A stretch of 64,000 nucleotides of DNA from Planctomycetota bacterium (GTDB lineage: Bacteria; Planctomycetota; UBA8742; UBA2392), in the NCBI GenBank assembly GCA_016722065.1, contig JADKGX010000001.1, positions 2,542,001 to 2,606,000 on the forward strand. The letters run 5' to 3'. Position 1 is the first letter of the stretch. Every line of letters begins with the position of its first letter. Position numbers and translations under genes: made by a program. Below the pieces are notes generated by a model that saw nothing but the letters and a program-made list of their open reading frames with translations, ran no database searches and was not told the DNA's origin. Positions 49,126-58,263 of this stretch are shown here, piece by piece.

Positions 49126-52100
49126 ATGAATGAGCAGTCCACTATTCTCAGCGACGACAAGCTGGATTCCGGGTTTCTGATCCTGGAATCCATGGCGTCC
49201 ATGCAGCGCGTCGGAAACTCCGACGAAACCACCGTGTTCAGCGAAGGCGGAAGCACGCTGCTGGACCTGGATGGCCTAACCGCCAAGCTGGCCAAGCAAT
49301 CCGCCGAAGAACACCGGCAGGAAATGGCGCACGGGCACCACGTTTCGGAACGCTACAAGGTGATGGGCGAAATCGCCCGTGGCGGCATGGGGGCGGTACT
49401 GGAGGTGCAGGACAGCGACCTGGACCGCACCGTGGCCATGAAGGTGCTGCTGCGCGACACCCGCCAGGCTGAAAGTGATTCGGGTTCGCCGCTGGATACC
49501 GGGCCCGTCAACCGGTTTATCGCCGAGGCGCAACTAACCGGTTCGCTGGAACACCCCAACATTGTGCCGGTGCACGAATTGGGGCTCGATTCGCAGGGCC
49601 GTGTGTACTTCACCATGAAGCGGGTCAAGGGCCGCAGCCTGCGCCAGGTGATGGACAAGCTGCGCCAGGGCCACGCCGCCACACTGGCTGAATTCACGCC
49701 CGGCCGGCTGATGTCAATTCTGTTGAAGGTCTGTGACGCGCTCGAATTCGCACACTCGCGCGGCATTATTCACCGTGACCTGAAGCCCGAAAACATCATG
49801 GTGGGCCAGTTCGGTGAAGTGCTGGTCATGGATTGGGGTTTGGCAAAGCAGATTCGGCCGGGCAAGAAGACCGATGCCATCCCCAAGCAGGACACGCCGA
49901 TGTTTCAGCTGGATGTCAGCCTGGGCAACGCCGACGGCGACAGCGGCGGCACGCGCGAGGGCACCATCAGCGGCACACCGGCCTATATGTCGCCAGAGCA
50001 GGCGCGCGGCTCAGTGGCGGAAATCACCCAGCGAACCGATATCTTCTGCCTGGGCGGCATCCTGTATGAAATGCTTTGCCTGGTGCCGCCGTTTCTGGCG
50101 CCGTCGATCAGCGAGGCGCTGGACAACGCCCGCTTGCACCGCCTGTTACCGCCGCGCGAAAAACTGGATGCCGTGCTGCGCAACGAGCAACTCAAGCGCG
50201 CGTTTGGTGAAGCCGGCATTGCGCGTGCCCGCAAGCACGCACGAGAACTGGTGGCCGTGGCCATGCGCGCCATGAATGAACGCCGCGAGCTGCGCTACAA
50301 CTCGGTGGGCGATTTCAAACACGATGTAGAAGCCTTCTTGTCCGCCCAACCGGTTTCAGCACACCGCGATTCGCCTTGGTCAGCCGTAAGCAAATGGGCG
50401 CGGCGCAACCCCACACGCGCCGCAGTGTTCACACTGGCAATTGTTTTTGTGCTGCTGGGCGGGGCCGTGGCCGCGATTGTGCAGGCCAAGATTGCGGCAG
50501 ACCGTCAAGCCAACGCCGAAGCCAAGGCCGACCTGGAAGCCGATGCCCGCCAGGAGGCCCAGCGCCGCCTGACCGCCGAAGGCGAAGCCCGCAAACAAGC
50601 CGAATTGGCAAAGGCAGAGGCCGAGCGCGTGGCACAGCTGGAACAGGAAAAGCTCGAACGCGAACGCCGCGAAAGTGAAGCCCTGGCTGCACGCCAAGCC
50701 GCATTTGTGCCCTACAGCCAGGCCGCAGACTTGCGCACCCGAAGCGCGACTTTTGAGGATTGGTCCAAACGTGCCGATGTGTGGCGCCAGGCCGTCGGCC
50801 TGTACCAGCGCGCCCTGCGCCTGGATTCCACGTTTGTGGAAGCCCATCTGGAACTGGCCAGCATCTATGCCGATTTGGGCTTTGACGACGACGCGCTGTA
50901 CCACTACGCCCGCGCGGATTCATTGACTGTCGAACAAACCGGCCGCGGCCACGTGGAAGCCCTGATGGCCTACGCCATGTACGACTTCCAGCGCAAAGTT
51001 CTGCGCGAAGGCTTGAGCAGCAACTTCGATGAAGTCTTTCGGCGCTTTGCGCCCGTGCGCGACGCCGCCGAACCGGGCAGCAATTTTGCACGCATTGCCG
51101 AAATTCTGCTCGATCTGGGCGAGGCCTACCGAAACGGCACGATTGCCGAGTTCAACAAAGCCAGCCGCGACGCCGCCGACCGGCTGGTGGTGATTGAAGG
51201 CGAAGGCCTGCCGCTATGGGAGGTCTACACACTGCTGGCGATCGTGGATGACAACACCGGCAGGGCCTCCAGCGACCAAAAGCGCAGCTATCTGGCCCGG
51301 GCGCGCGACCTCAAGCCCAACTTGCCGTTGCTGACATGGCTGGACGTGCGCGACATCGGCCGCAGCCAAAGCGGAAGCGACCGCGCCGGCATTGCCCTGT
51401 GGGATCGTTTCACAAACCAGTTTCCCTACGACCCGCGTGGATACTACGCCCGCGCCAGCCTTCGTTTTGTCAGCGAAAGCGAACGTGATGCCGGCCTGGA
51501 ACTGGCGGACCTGGAGGCCGCGATTCGCCTGAACGCGCGATTCGCTGATGCCCATAAGTTGATGCTGCGCATCTTTGCGCGGGCAGGCCAGACTTCGGCT
51601 GCAATCCGGCACCTCGAAACCATGCGCAAGTCCCAAAGCGGGCTGGACAACCCCGCGATTGACCTGATTGAAGTGGAGTTGACGGCCAGCACCGGCGAAT
51701 ACGGCCGCATGACGGCACTGGTGCTTGCGGCCTTGCATGAAAGCCCGTCCCACGGCGTGCGCACGCTGGCCCAGGCTGCCTCGGTGCTGCTGCGCGACCA
51801 CGAATACCGGCAACTGGACGCGCTGTGTGAGGCTATCAATCGGCAGGATGTCAAAGCGCCGCCGGTGGTTTCGTTGTTCAAGGCCAGGGCCCTGACCATG
51901 CTGGCACGCTTTGAGGACGCCACGGTCCTTACCCGGCCCCTGGAAGAAAACCCGCTGCAGATTCCAGAGGAATATCGTTCGACGCTGCGGGATTGGGCAG
52001 ACGACGCACGGCGCTATCCGATGCTTCTGGCTGGCACCAGTTTTCCGCCAGCCCGCCACCGCTTTGACCTCGGGCGGATTCTGGCCATGGCCGGTGCAGA

Positions 52101-52377
52101 CCCGGACCGCTTTCTGTCATTGTTGCAGGCCACCAACGCCCGCGAAATGCTGGATTACGGCACCCCGGCAGACCAGATGCTGCGCGCGCTGGGATACGCC
52201 CGCAAGGCGCGGGAGTTGTCCGGGCCGCGTGCAGCGGCGCAGCGGCAACTGGCTGTTCTCAGCCTCAAGCAGGCCATGGAAGAAGGGTATCTGAACCGGA
52301 CGCGGGTGTTGAGTGACGAATTCCTTGCGCCCCTGGTGACGGACCCCGTCCTGGCACGCTACTTCGACGTTCGCTGA
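49126..52377 (+). CDS. Giant membrane-anchored Ser/Thr protein kinase, second copy
   Basis: A 1,083-residue Hanks-type kinase, paralogous to the one at 44 kb. Motifs are IARGGMGAVLEV, VAMKVLL, HPNIVPVHELGLDSQGRVYF, the catalytic IIHRDLKPENIMVG and VMDWGLAKQ. Between DWGLA and the APE-like region (AYMSPEQARG) lies a long insertion. A membrane helix is at about 431-453, followed by a charged coiled coil (QEAQRRLTAEGEARKQAELA). The exported part has helical TPR-like repeats. I start at the ATG at 49126; the TTG at 49093 gives an 11-residue longer form. Substrates are unknown. Confidence 0.93.
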   Translation: MNEQSTILSDDKLDSGFLILESMASMQRVGNSDETTVFSEGGSTLLDLDGLTAKLAKQSAEEHRQEMAHGHHVSERYKVMGEIARGGMGAVLEVQDSDLDRTVAMKVLLRDTRQAESDSGSPLDTGPVNRFIAEAQLTGSLEHPNIVPVHELGLDSQGRVYFTMKRVKGRSLRQVMDKLRQGHAATLAEFTPGRLMSILLKVCDALEFAHSRGIIHRDLKPENIMVGQFGEVLVMDWGLAKQIRPGKKTDAIPKQDTPMFQLDVSLGNADGDSGGTREGTISGTPAYMSPEQARGSVAEITQRTDIFCLGGILYEMLCLVPPFLAPSISEALDNARLHRLLPPREKLDAVLRNEQLKRAFGEAGIARARKHARELVAVAMRAMNERRELRYNSVGDFKHDVEAFLSAQPVSAHRDSPWSAVSKWARRNPTRAAVFTLAIVFVLLGGAVAAIVQAKIAADRQANAEAKADLEADARQEAQRRLTAEGEARKQAELAKAEAERVAQLEQEKLERERRESEALAARQAAFVPYSQAADLRTRSATFEDWSKRADVWRQAVGLYQRALRLDSTFVEAHLELASIYADLGFDDDALYHYARADSLTVEQTGRGHVEALMAYAMYDFQRKVLREGLSSNFDEVFRRFAPVRDAAEPGSNFARIAEILLDLGEAYRNGTIAEFNKASRDAADRLVVIEGEGLPLWEVYTLLAIVDDNTGRASSDQKRSYLARARDLKPNLPLLTWLDVRDIGRSQSGSDRAGIALWDRFTNQFPYDPRGYYARASLRFVSESERDAGLELADLEAAIRLNARFADAHKLMLRIFARAGQTSAAIRHLETMRKSQSGLDNPAIDLIEVELTASTGEYGRMTALVLAALHESPSHGVRTLAQAASVLLRDHEYRQLDALCEAINRQDVKAPPVVSLFKARALTMLARFEDATVLTRPLEENPLQIPEEYRSTLRDWADDARRYPMLLAGTSFPPARHRFDLGRILAMAGADPDRFLSLLQATNAREMLDYGTPADQMLRALGYARKARELSGPRAAAQRQLAVLSLKQAMEEGYLNRTRVLSDEFLAPLVTDPVLARYFDVR

Positions 52378-52386
52378 AGCTGCGCC

Positions 52387-53688
52387 CTACACCGGAAAGT
52401 CGTACACGTAGGCATGGCTTCCGTCGCAGGCCAGCGGGAACTGGATTGACGGCTTCTCCACCTCGCGCGTGTCGGCAGGAATCATGATCAGGTTCGGGTT
52501 GTCTTTGTCGAAGGTCAGCACGAAGTACTTCTGGTCCAGCGTCAGGGCCAGACCGCGCGGCTGCTTGATCTTGCGCTTGCTGACATACTTCTGATCGGTC
52601 AGGCTCCAGAACGTCACCAGGTCGCCAAATGGGTTGGTCACGCCGATCACGTTGTCCTTGGCGTACCAGGAGTGGCTCAGCGTTTCGCCCTTCATGGCCG
52701 TGGTGATATCCGCCGGGTCGACCATGGTTTGCAAGGAACCGCCCTTCTTGCGCAGGCTCAGCGCCCCCGGCGCTTCTTTGGTATCCAGACCCTCACGCAT
52801 GGCGTGCAGCACGGCTAGGTCACCTGAGGGCGTGACAAACAGGTGGCCTGCGTTGATGCGAGGGTTTTCGAACTCGATTTTCTCAATCAGCTTTCCGCTG
52901 GCGACATCGATGTAACAGACATTGGGCTTGGACCCGCCCTCGAGGTGGCCCCCGCCGTTGGTTACGGCCACCGTGCGACCCTGATCGAGAAACTGGCAGT
53001 CGTGGGGCCACTCGCCAAAGGTCTGGAATTGGCTAAGCACCTTGTAGCTGTTGGCGTCGCGCACCACCATGCGACCTTCGTAGGTGGTGGCATCGTATTC
53101 CGTGGCGTACAAAATGCTGGCGTCGGCGGTGTAGCCGCCATGGCCGTAAAACTCGCAGCCAGCGCTGGGGTCAATGCGGGCGATGATTTTGTTTTCTTTC
53201 AGGTCAACTTCCGCCCCGCCTTTGCCCTTCTTTTGAAACACGATCACCCGCTCGGGCTTTTTCGGGTTGGGGATTACCCCGTGGACCAAAAAGCCGATAT
53301 CCAGCAGCAGCCTGGCGTTTTCGCGCACCCAGGCGGCCATGGAGGCGGGGTCGCGCTTGGTGGCGTCGCCAAAGGCATCAAAGGCTTTGTCCAGATTCAG
53401 TTGGCTGAACACCCAGCGCACTTCGCCGGTTTCGACATTTTTCTGGCTGCCACCGGTCAACAGCGTGCCCTGCTTCATTTTTTGGGTCGCGGGCAGCGGA
53501 TCTTTTTTTGGCGGGTCCTTTGGCAAGGCCGGAGTGTTATGCGGTGCGTTGTCAGATCCTGTCGCGCTGGCCGCATTCGATGCGTTGCTGCCGCCACAAG
53601 CCGCAGCCACAAGCCCGCCTGTTACAACAGCACTGGCGGCCAAAAAGCGCCGACGATGGGGGTTGGCATCACGATTGTGACTGTTCAT
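52387..53688 (-). CDS. DUF1513 beta-propeller with Tat/lipoprotein signal
   Basis: A 433-residue exported protein. The signal combines a twin-arginine-like RRRFLAASA with the lipobox VAAACGG, so a Tat-exported lipoprotein is likely. A Ser/Asn/Pro-rich linker follows. The propeller has GCEFYGHGGYTADASILYAT, WPHDCQFLDQGRTVAVTNGG and INAGHLFVTPSGDLAVLHAM, which match DUF1513. The family often lies beside iron-uptake or EfeO genes, but none are seen here. GGAGGAACCACC precedes the ATG. Role unknown; metal or redox cofactor binding in the periplasm is a guess. Confidence 0.87.
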   Translation of the reverse strand: MNSHNRDANPHRRRFLAASAVVTGGLVAAACGGSNASNAASATGSDNAPHNTPALPKDPPKKDPLPATQKMKQGTLLTGGSQKNVETGEVRWVFSQLNLDKAFDAFGDATKRDPASMAAWVRENARLLLDIGFLVHGVIPNPKKPERVIVFQKKGKGGAEVDLKENKIIARIDPSAGCEFYGHGGYTADASILYATEYDATTYEGRMVVRDANSYKVLSQFQTFGEWPHDCQFLDQGRTVAVTNGGGHLEGGSKPNVCYIDVASGKLIEKIEFENPRINAGHLFVTPSGDLAVLHAMREGLDTKEAPGALSLRKKGGSLQTMVDPADITTAMKGETLSHSWYAKDNVIGVTNPFGDLVTFWSLTDQKYVSKRKIKQPRGLALTLDQKYFVLTFDKDNPNLIMIPADTREVEKPSIQFPLACDGSHAYVYDFPV

Positions 53689-53786
53689 GGTGGTTCCTCC
53701 GGGTGGCCGGGCCGCTCCTCAACGGCTGACGGCAACGTGCTTGGGCTTGAGTTTAGCTTGAGGGTTAGTAGTTGTTTACCCTTCAC

Positions 53787-54239
53787 ATGCGACACCGCGA
53801 CCTGCCAACTGCATTGGAAGCACTCGAGGCCTGGAAGGCCCTGCGCCGAAAGGTGGAGGTCGAAGGCGGAGCGCAGTACGAAAAGCCCCTGCTGGTGCGG
53901 TTTGCCGACAAAGGCACGTTTGAGGTCATGGACCGCGATATCATTGAAGACGAATTCTATGTGCGGCGTGTTTACAAAGTGATGCGCGAACTGGATCCCA
54001 GGGGCGCGGACCTTGAGCAAGCCCTGCGCGAAAATCGCGGCGGCGGCCCGGATCGTGGCCGCCCGCGCCGCCCCGACAACCGACCCACCGGCAAGCCCGG
54101 CCAGGGCGGCAGCCAGCGCGGGCCCAAGGGCAACCGTCGCGGCGGTCGCTCACGGCGCGGCTCGCGCCGCGGTGGCGGCGAAAACCGGGGCGAACGCCGG
54201 CCCGACCGCGGGCCAAGGCCCCCCAAGCCACCAGCTTAA
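53787..54239 (+). CDS. Small protein with RGG-rich tail
   Basis: A 150-residue protein. The first 80 residues form a folded-looking part (HRDLPTALEALEAWKALRRK, then LLVRFADKGTFEVMDRDIIE and EDEFYVRRVYKVMRELD). The last 70 residues are almost only Arg, Gly, Pro and Ser, with repeats like RGRPRRPDNRP, RRGGRSRRGSRRGGG and RGERRPDRGPRPP. Such RGG tails bind RNA or DNA without sequence preference in other proteins. No Shine-Dalgarno is obvious and the start at 53787 is the first ATG. ClpP is 100 bp downstream. Identity unknown. Confidence 0.6.
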   Translation: MRHRDLPTALEALEAWKALRRKVEVEGGAQYEKPLLVRFADKGTFEVMDRDIIEDEFYVRRVYKVMRELDPRGADLEQALRENRGGGPDRGRPRRPDNRPTGKPGQGGSQRGPKGNRRGGRSRRGSRRGGGENRGERRPDRGPRPPKPPA

Positions 54240-54339
54240 GACTGGAATCTTGCCGTCGGTACAGATGTTGTAACCGTCAGATCGCCCGCCTTGACCGCGC
54301 CGCGGGGCCATGTTGAAGTTCGCCCATCCAGGAGACGCC

Positions 54340-54966
54340 ATGCTTGATTTCGATCCACATGCTTTTCGCCTTGATGACGATGAGGAAGAGAAGGGCGAAA
54401 AATCTGAGGGCGGCAAACAGAACGCCGGCCTTGCCAACAAGCTGCTCAAGTCGCGCACCATCATCATCAGCAAGGCCGTGGACGACAAACTGGCCGCCGG
54501 GGTGATTGCGCAACTGCGCATCCTGGAAGACGACGACGCCAGCAAGCTGATTACCGTAATTGTGAACAGCCCCGGCGGCAGCGCTGATTCGGGCTTTGCG
54601 ATCATGGATTACATGCGCTTTGTCAAACCGCCGGTGCGCAGCATTGTCTGCGGTATCTGCGCCTCAGCGGCCGTCATGATCCACCTGGGCAGCAAGAAAG
54701 AAGAACGCTTTTGCACGCCCAGCAGCCGCTTCTTGTTGCACCAGCCCAGCATGTCGGCCCGTGGCCAGGCCAGCGACCTCGAGATTCTGTCCGCCGAAAT
54801 TGAGCGCATCAAGCTGCACTACAACAAGATTGTCAGTGAAGAAACCGGCCGCGCTCTCAAGCAGGTTGAAAAAGACGTGCACCGCGATTACTGGATTCCT
54901 GCCGAAGCAGCCGCTGAGTACGGCCTGGTAAGGAAGGTGATTGCTCACCGGGGCGAACTCGAATAA
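54340..54966 (+). CDS. ClpP-like serine protease, divergent
   Basis: A 208-residue ClpP-fold protein. The catalytic triad is readable: Ser in GICASAAVMIHLG, His in RFLLHQPSMSARG and Asp in RDYWIPAEAAAEYGLV. The motifs NSPGGSADSGFAIMDYM and ETGRALKQVEKDVHRD are typical. An N-terminal acidic segment (RLDDDEEEKGEKSEGG) precedes the fold and is unusual. AGGAG lies 5 bases before the ATG at 54340, so I reject the upstream ATG at 54310. The core resembles TepA/ClpP-family proteases more than housekeeping ClpP. Neither ClpX nor ClpA is in this window. The lipoprotein gene overlaps its stop (TAATG). Confidence 0.9.
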   Translation: MLDFDPHAFRLDDDEEEKGEKSEGGKQNAGLANKLLKSRTIIISKAVDDKLAAGVIAQLRILEDDDASKLITVIVNSPGGSADSGFAIMDYMRFVKPPVRSIVCGICASAAVMIHLGSKKEERFCTPSSRFLLHQPSMSARGQASDLEILSAEIERIKLHYNKIVSEETGRALKQVEKDVHRDYWIPAEAAAEYGLVRKVIAHRGELE

Positions 54967-56351
54967 TGCAGCCTTGCGGGCACAGCCAACAGCCCAGGAC
55001 GCCGCGCAAGGTGCGCGGCGGCCGCCTTTTGGTGCTGATGGCGCTGGCGGCAGCAGTTCTGTCTGGCTGCAACGGTGATTTTGACCAGCGCCAGGACGTA
55101 GCCAAGAAAATCGCACCGGGTGGCAGCAGCGTTGGCACAACGGCCAACCCGCTGGGCGCCACGTTTGTTCGCGGTGTGGCAAGCATTGGCGGGGCTGTGC
55201 GCAACGCCGTGGTGATTCTGCGGCCGATCAACCTGGACGGCAGCGTCAACTGGGCAGACCAGGATGCGCTGGGGCAGGGCGTAACGTTCTTCAACGGCAT
55301 CTTTCAGATCACCGTGCTGGACCGCACCTATCGCGGGCCGGTGCTGGTGGAAGTTCGCGGCCAGAATTCGGTCACCACAGTGACCGATGGCGGCAACCCT
55401 GTCACGGCCACATCCAACAAGTTTCACGCCATGGGCCAGCAGCATGTGTTGTATTCGGTCCTGCCCTACTACGACGCGCAATCCACCGGCGACACGATTG
55501 TCACGCCCTTGACCACCTTTGCCGTCATGCGTTGCCTGTCGTTCAACGGCAGCATCGCGGGCGTCAACGGCGGCATTTCGGCCGGTTTGTTCGGGCTGGT
55601 ATGCCAGCAGGCGGCACGGTTTTTTGGTCTGGCCCAGGTGCGGGCCAAACTGCCGGCCGATTTTGCAGGCTCAGGCGGTTTTGGCAGCGACGCGCTGCAA
55701 TCCTATGCCCTGGCGGCTTTGGCCCAGTTGGCCCGCGATATTGGCGTGGCCAACGTGTGGGACTTCTGGCTGGGCCTGGCCCAGGACGCCGCCGATGACG
55801 GCATTGCCAATGGCTCCATTGGCTTTGTGCCTGGCACCGGCATTGCCATGCCTGACCTGACGGCATCTGGCCTGATTGGAAACGCCCTGCTGAACAACTA
55901 TCTTGCGCCTGGAAACCTGGACCGGCTGGTCAGCCCGGACAGCACCGGCGTTGCTGCCGGCAGCGCGCTTGCACAGTTGATCACAGACTTGAATGCAGCG
56001 CGCGACATCAACAACGTAACCGTTGACTACGACATTGTGTTTCGCGTACCCGATGTGCTGGAACTTCACCGTGGGCAGACAGAACGCACGACGGTGCTGG
56101 CCTGCCAGCAGATTGGCAACACAACGCTGTTTCACCCCTTTGGCGATTCCGCCGGGCCCAGCTTTGTCGATTTTTCGTGGGTGTCCAGTTCGCCGGCCAA
56201 TGTGTCAGTGCTGACTTTTGGCCGCATCACGATTTCGCCCACGGCACCGATTGGTGATTACACCCTGCAACTGACCGTGTCGCCCAAGGCCGGGCAGATC
56301 TTCGTGACCGGGTTCACCCGGGCCTACAACATCACAATCAAGGTTCGCTAA
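54966..56351 (+). CDS. Lipoprotein of unknown function
   Basis: A 461-residue exported lipoprotein. A basic start (MQPCGHSQQPRTPRKVRGGR) is followed by a hydrophobic helix and lipobox LSGC. It then has FVRGVASIGGAVRNAVVILR, a beta-strand-rich domain like bacterial Ig/carboxypeptidase-regulatory folds, a long Ala/Gly-rich middle and a C-terminal beta part (APIGDYTLQLTVSPKAGQIF). The ATG overlaps the clpP stop, so the two are co-expressed. I know no named family. It converges with the hypothetical minus-strand gene, the stop codons overlapping by 4 bases. Confidence 0.85.
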   Translation: MQPCGHSQQPRTPRKVRGGRLLVLMALAAAVLSGCNGDFDQRQDVAKKIAPGGSSVGTTANPLGATFVRGVASIGGAVRNAVVILRPINLDGSVNWADQDALGQGVTFFNGIFQITVLDRTYRGPVLVEVRGQNSVTTVTDGGNPVTATSNKFHAMGQQHVLYSVLPYYDAQSTGDTIVTPLTTFAVMRCLSFNGSIAGVNGGISAGLFGLVCQQAARFFGLAQVRAKLPADFAGSGGFGSDALQSYALAALAQLARDIGVANVWDFWLGLAQDAADDGIANGSIGFVPGTGIAMPDLTASGLIGNALLNNYLAPGNLDRLVSPDSTGVAAGSALAQLITDLNAARDINNVTVDYDIVFRVPDVLELHRGQTERTTVLACQQIGNTTLFHPFGDSAGPSFVDFSWVSSSPANVSVLTFGRITISPTAPIGDYTLQLTVSPKAGQIFVTGFTRAYNITIKVR

Positions 56352-57013
56352 GCCGGAACATCACCAAAGGCCGGGTCCACGATCACTGGCAGGCCGTTGC
56401 CGGCAGCGCGCTGAATCAGCCCGCGAAGCGCAGCCACGCCCCACTTGGCCCAAAAGCGGCGGCCAACGCCTTCTTGTTTCTCGTAGCGTTCCATGTCGGC
56501 GTTGCTGATCTGCACAAAGGCGTCGAATTGGCGCACGCCGATGGTCTGTTCAATCGCCACGTATTCGTCCAGCACCTCAAGTTCCTTCAGAATGCGCGGA
56601 CCCGAACACAGGGTGTATGGGTGGCGGCGATCCGGCACTTCCACCTGCAGCGGCACCGGAAAGTCAAAGGGCACCACCAGGCTGTCGTTGGGGCCCATCA
56701 GCACAATGTGCAGATAGCTGGTCCAGGCGTTTTCGCCAAAGACCTCCTCTATCGTAGTGCCGTCCAGAAAACAGGCAAACTCGTGCAGCGGGCTTAGAAA
56801 CGTGAAACGCTCGCACTGGAAGTGGCTGATGCAGTCAAATCGACGGTTAAAGAAATCAGTGATCGCCTTTTTCTCGGCGGGCAGCTTCGCCGCAAGGCGT
56901 GCCTGGGCGGCGTCGAATTTGGCCAGCTCAAGCTGATAATCCGGCTTGGGCAGGTGTTTCTTGGCATGGGCCAGGTGGTTGGGAATGCCAAGCACCCGTG
57001 CGTCAAACTTCAT
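56348..57013 (-). CDS. Hypothetical protein, unknown family
   Basis: A 221-residue soluble protein. The start at 57013 has GAGG 5 bases upstream; the open frame extends to 57157 but those residues carry no recognisable start. It begins MKFDARVLGIPNHLAHAKKH and contains HLHIVLMGPNDSLVVPFDFP-like segments, VPDRRHPYTLCSGPR and a final WGVAALRGLIQRAAGNG. It is mixed alpha/beta, with several Cys and His but no metal motif. No membrane helix or signal. I do not recognise it. It diverges from rplM by 271 bp. Confidence 0.75.
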   Translation of the reverse strand: MKFDARVLGIPNHLAHAKKHLPKPDYQLELAKFDAAQARLAAKLPAEKKAITDFFNRRFDCISHFQCERFTFLSPLHEFACFLDGTTIEEVFGENAWTSYLHIVLMGPNDSLVVPFDFPVPLQVEVPDRRHPYTLCSGPRILKELEVLDEYVAIEQTIGVRQFDAFVQISNADMERYEKQEGVGRRFWAKWGVAALRGLIQRAAGNGLPVIVDPAFGDVPA

Positions 57014-57284
57014 CGCAACCTCGATCCAACCGCCGGGAGGAGGTGTAAGCAAACCAAACGGGGGCAATCCGGGCAATAGGCATAGGGCATCGGCCGTCAT
57101 GGCGTCCATGGCATCGGCCCTTTTCATGCCACGGCAGGGCTGAGCTGTTTTAGGCAAACTGTCAGGATGGGCTGGCCGGTACCCGGACGCGCCAACCCCC
57201 GCATTGACACCGCACCGGCCACTGCTATCTTTCCCGCCCCTCGCCGGGCAGTTCCGTGCCCGCGAGGCTATTGAGGCGAATTCG

Positions 57285-57761
57285 ATGACTGTTGCAAACT
57301 CTCAGCGCTCCTGGCGTGCCAAGACCGGCGAAGTCAAGCAGGCATGGCACCTGATTAATGCCGATGGCCAGAACCTTGGCCGCATGGCGAACAAGATTGC
57401 CGTGTTGTTGATGGGCAAGCACAAGCCCACCTACACCCAGAACACCGACACCGGTGACTTTGTTGTGGTTACCAATGTTGAAAAAGTTGTGGTTACGGGG
57501 CGCAAGAGCGAGCTCAAGACCTACCTCAGCTTTTCGCTGTACCCCGGTGGTCAGCGATCGGAGACATTCCAGAACCTGCAGGGACGTTTTCCGGAAAAGA
57601 TCGTGCGCCTGGCCGTGCGCCGCATGCTGCCCAAAAACAAGATCGGCCGTCACATGCTGACCAAGCTGAAGCTGTACAAGGGCGACAAGCACCCACACGG
57701 CGCCCAGCAGCCGCAGCCCTTCACCATCACCTACGGCCAGAAGGCCGGTTTGGCCAAGTAG
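57285..57761 (+). CDS. rplM: 50S ribosomal protein L13
   Basis: A 158-residue L13. It has WHLINADGQNLGRMANKIAV, LLMGKHKPTYTQNTDTGDFV and the C-terminal family motifs RMLPKNKIGRHMLTKLKLY, followed by a slightly longer tail. GAGG lies about 8 bases before the ATG at 57285; the longer frame from 57204 adds residues without L13 similarity. L13 nucleates early 50S assembly. rpsI follows after 29 bp, the usual bacterial rplM-rpsI pair. Confidence 0.97.
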   Translation: MTVANSQRSWRAKTGEVKQAWHLINADGQNLGRMANKIAVLLMGKHKPTYTQNTDTGDFVVVTNVEKVVVTGRKSELKTYLSFSLYPGGQRSETFQNLQGRFPEKIVRLAVRRMLPKNKIGRHMLTKLKLYKGDKHPHGAQQPQPFTITYGQKAGLAK

Positions 57762-57790
57762 TCCCGGCAACACTTCAAGGCAGAACGAAC

Positions 57791-58189
57791 ATGGCAGACA
57801 CAAAGGGATTCATCTGGGGTCTTGGCCGCCGCAAATCGGCCGTTGCCCGTGTGCGCATTCGTGGCGGCTCCGGCAAAGTCACGGTCAATGACCGCGACGG
57901 CGACGAGTACTTCCACAGTGCTGTTGAGCGCAACTTTCTGCGCCAGCCCTTTGTAGTCACCGACCTGGTGGGCAAGTTTGACGTGTTTGTCAATGTCAAG
58001 GGCGGCGGCAACGTCGCGCAGGCAGAGGCCATTCGCCTGGGCATCAGCCGCGCACTGATCACCGTCAACAAGGAACTCGAAGTCAAGCTGAAGGAACAAA
58101 GCCTGCTGACCCGCGACAGCCGCATGAAGGAACGCAAGAAGTACGGCCTGCGCGGCGCCCGCCGTGGCACCCAGTTCAGCAAGCGCTAA
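57791..58189 (+). CDS. rpsI: 30S ribosomal protein S9
   Basis: A 132-residue S9. It starts MADTKGFIWGLGRRKSAVAR and has the middle motif GKVTVNDRDGDEYF, ISRALITVNKELE and the conserved C-terminal tail YGLRGARRGTQFSKR, ending in the Lys-Arg that reaches the P-site tRNA. It is co-transcribed with rplM and followed by a strong intrinsic terminator at 58206. Confidence 0.97.
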   Translation: MADTKGFIWGLGRRKSAVARVRIRGGSGKVTVNDRDGDEYFHSAVERNFLRQPFVVTDLVGKFDVFVNVKGGGNVAQAEAIRLGISRALITVNKELEVKLKEQSLLTRDSRMKERKKYGLRGARRGTQFSKR

Positions 58190-58205
58190 ACCGTTCAACG
58201 CAAGC

Positions 58206-58233
58206 AAAGCCCCCGCGATTGCGGGGGCTTTTT
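58206..58233 (+). terminator. Intrinsic terminator of the rplM-rpsI operon
   Basis: AAGCCCCCGC-GATT-GCGGGGGCTT: a stem of about 10 bp, nearly all G-C, with a 4-base loop, followed by TTTTT. It begins 17 bases after the rpsI stop. Such a stem-loop with a U tract is a standard Rho-independent stop, and it excludes a longer ubiE start upstream of 58264. Confidence 0.9.
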
Positions 58234-58263
58234 GTTGGGTGCCCGCCATGCGACCATGCGCCC

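Noticed and set aside
57014..57284. A leader RNA or riboswitch before rplM
   Set aside because: The 271-base divergent region shows no recognised riboswitch pattern or terminator-antiterminator pair.
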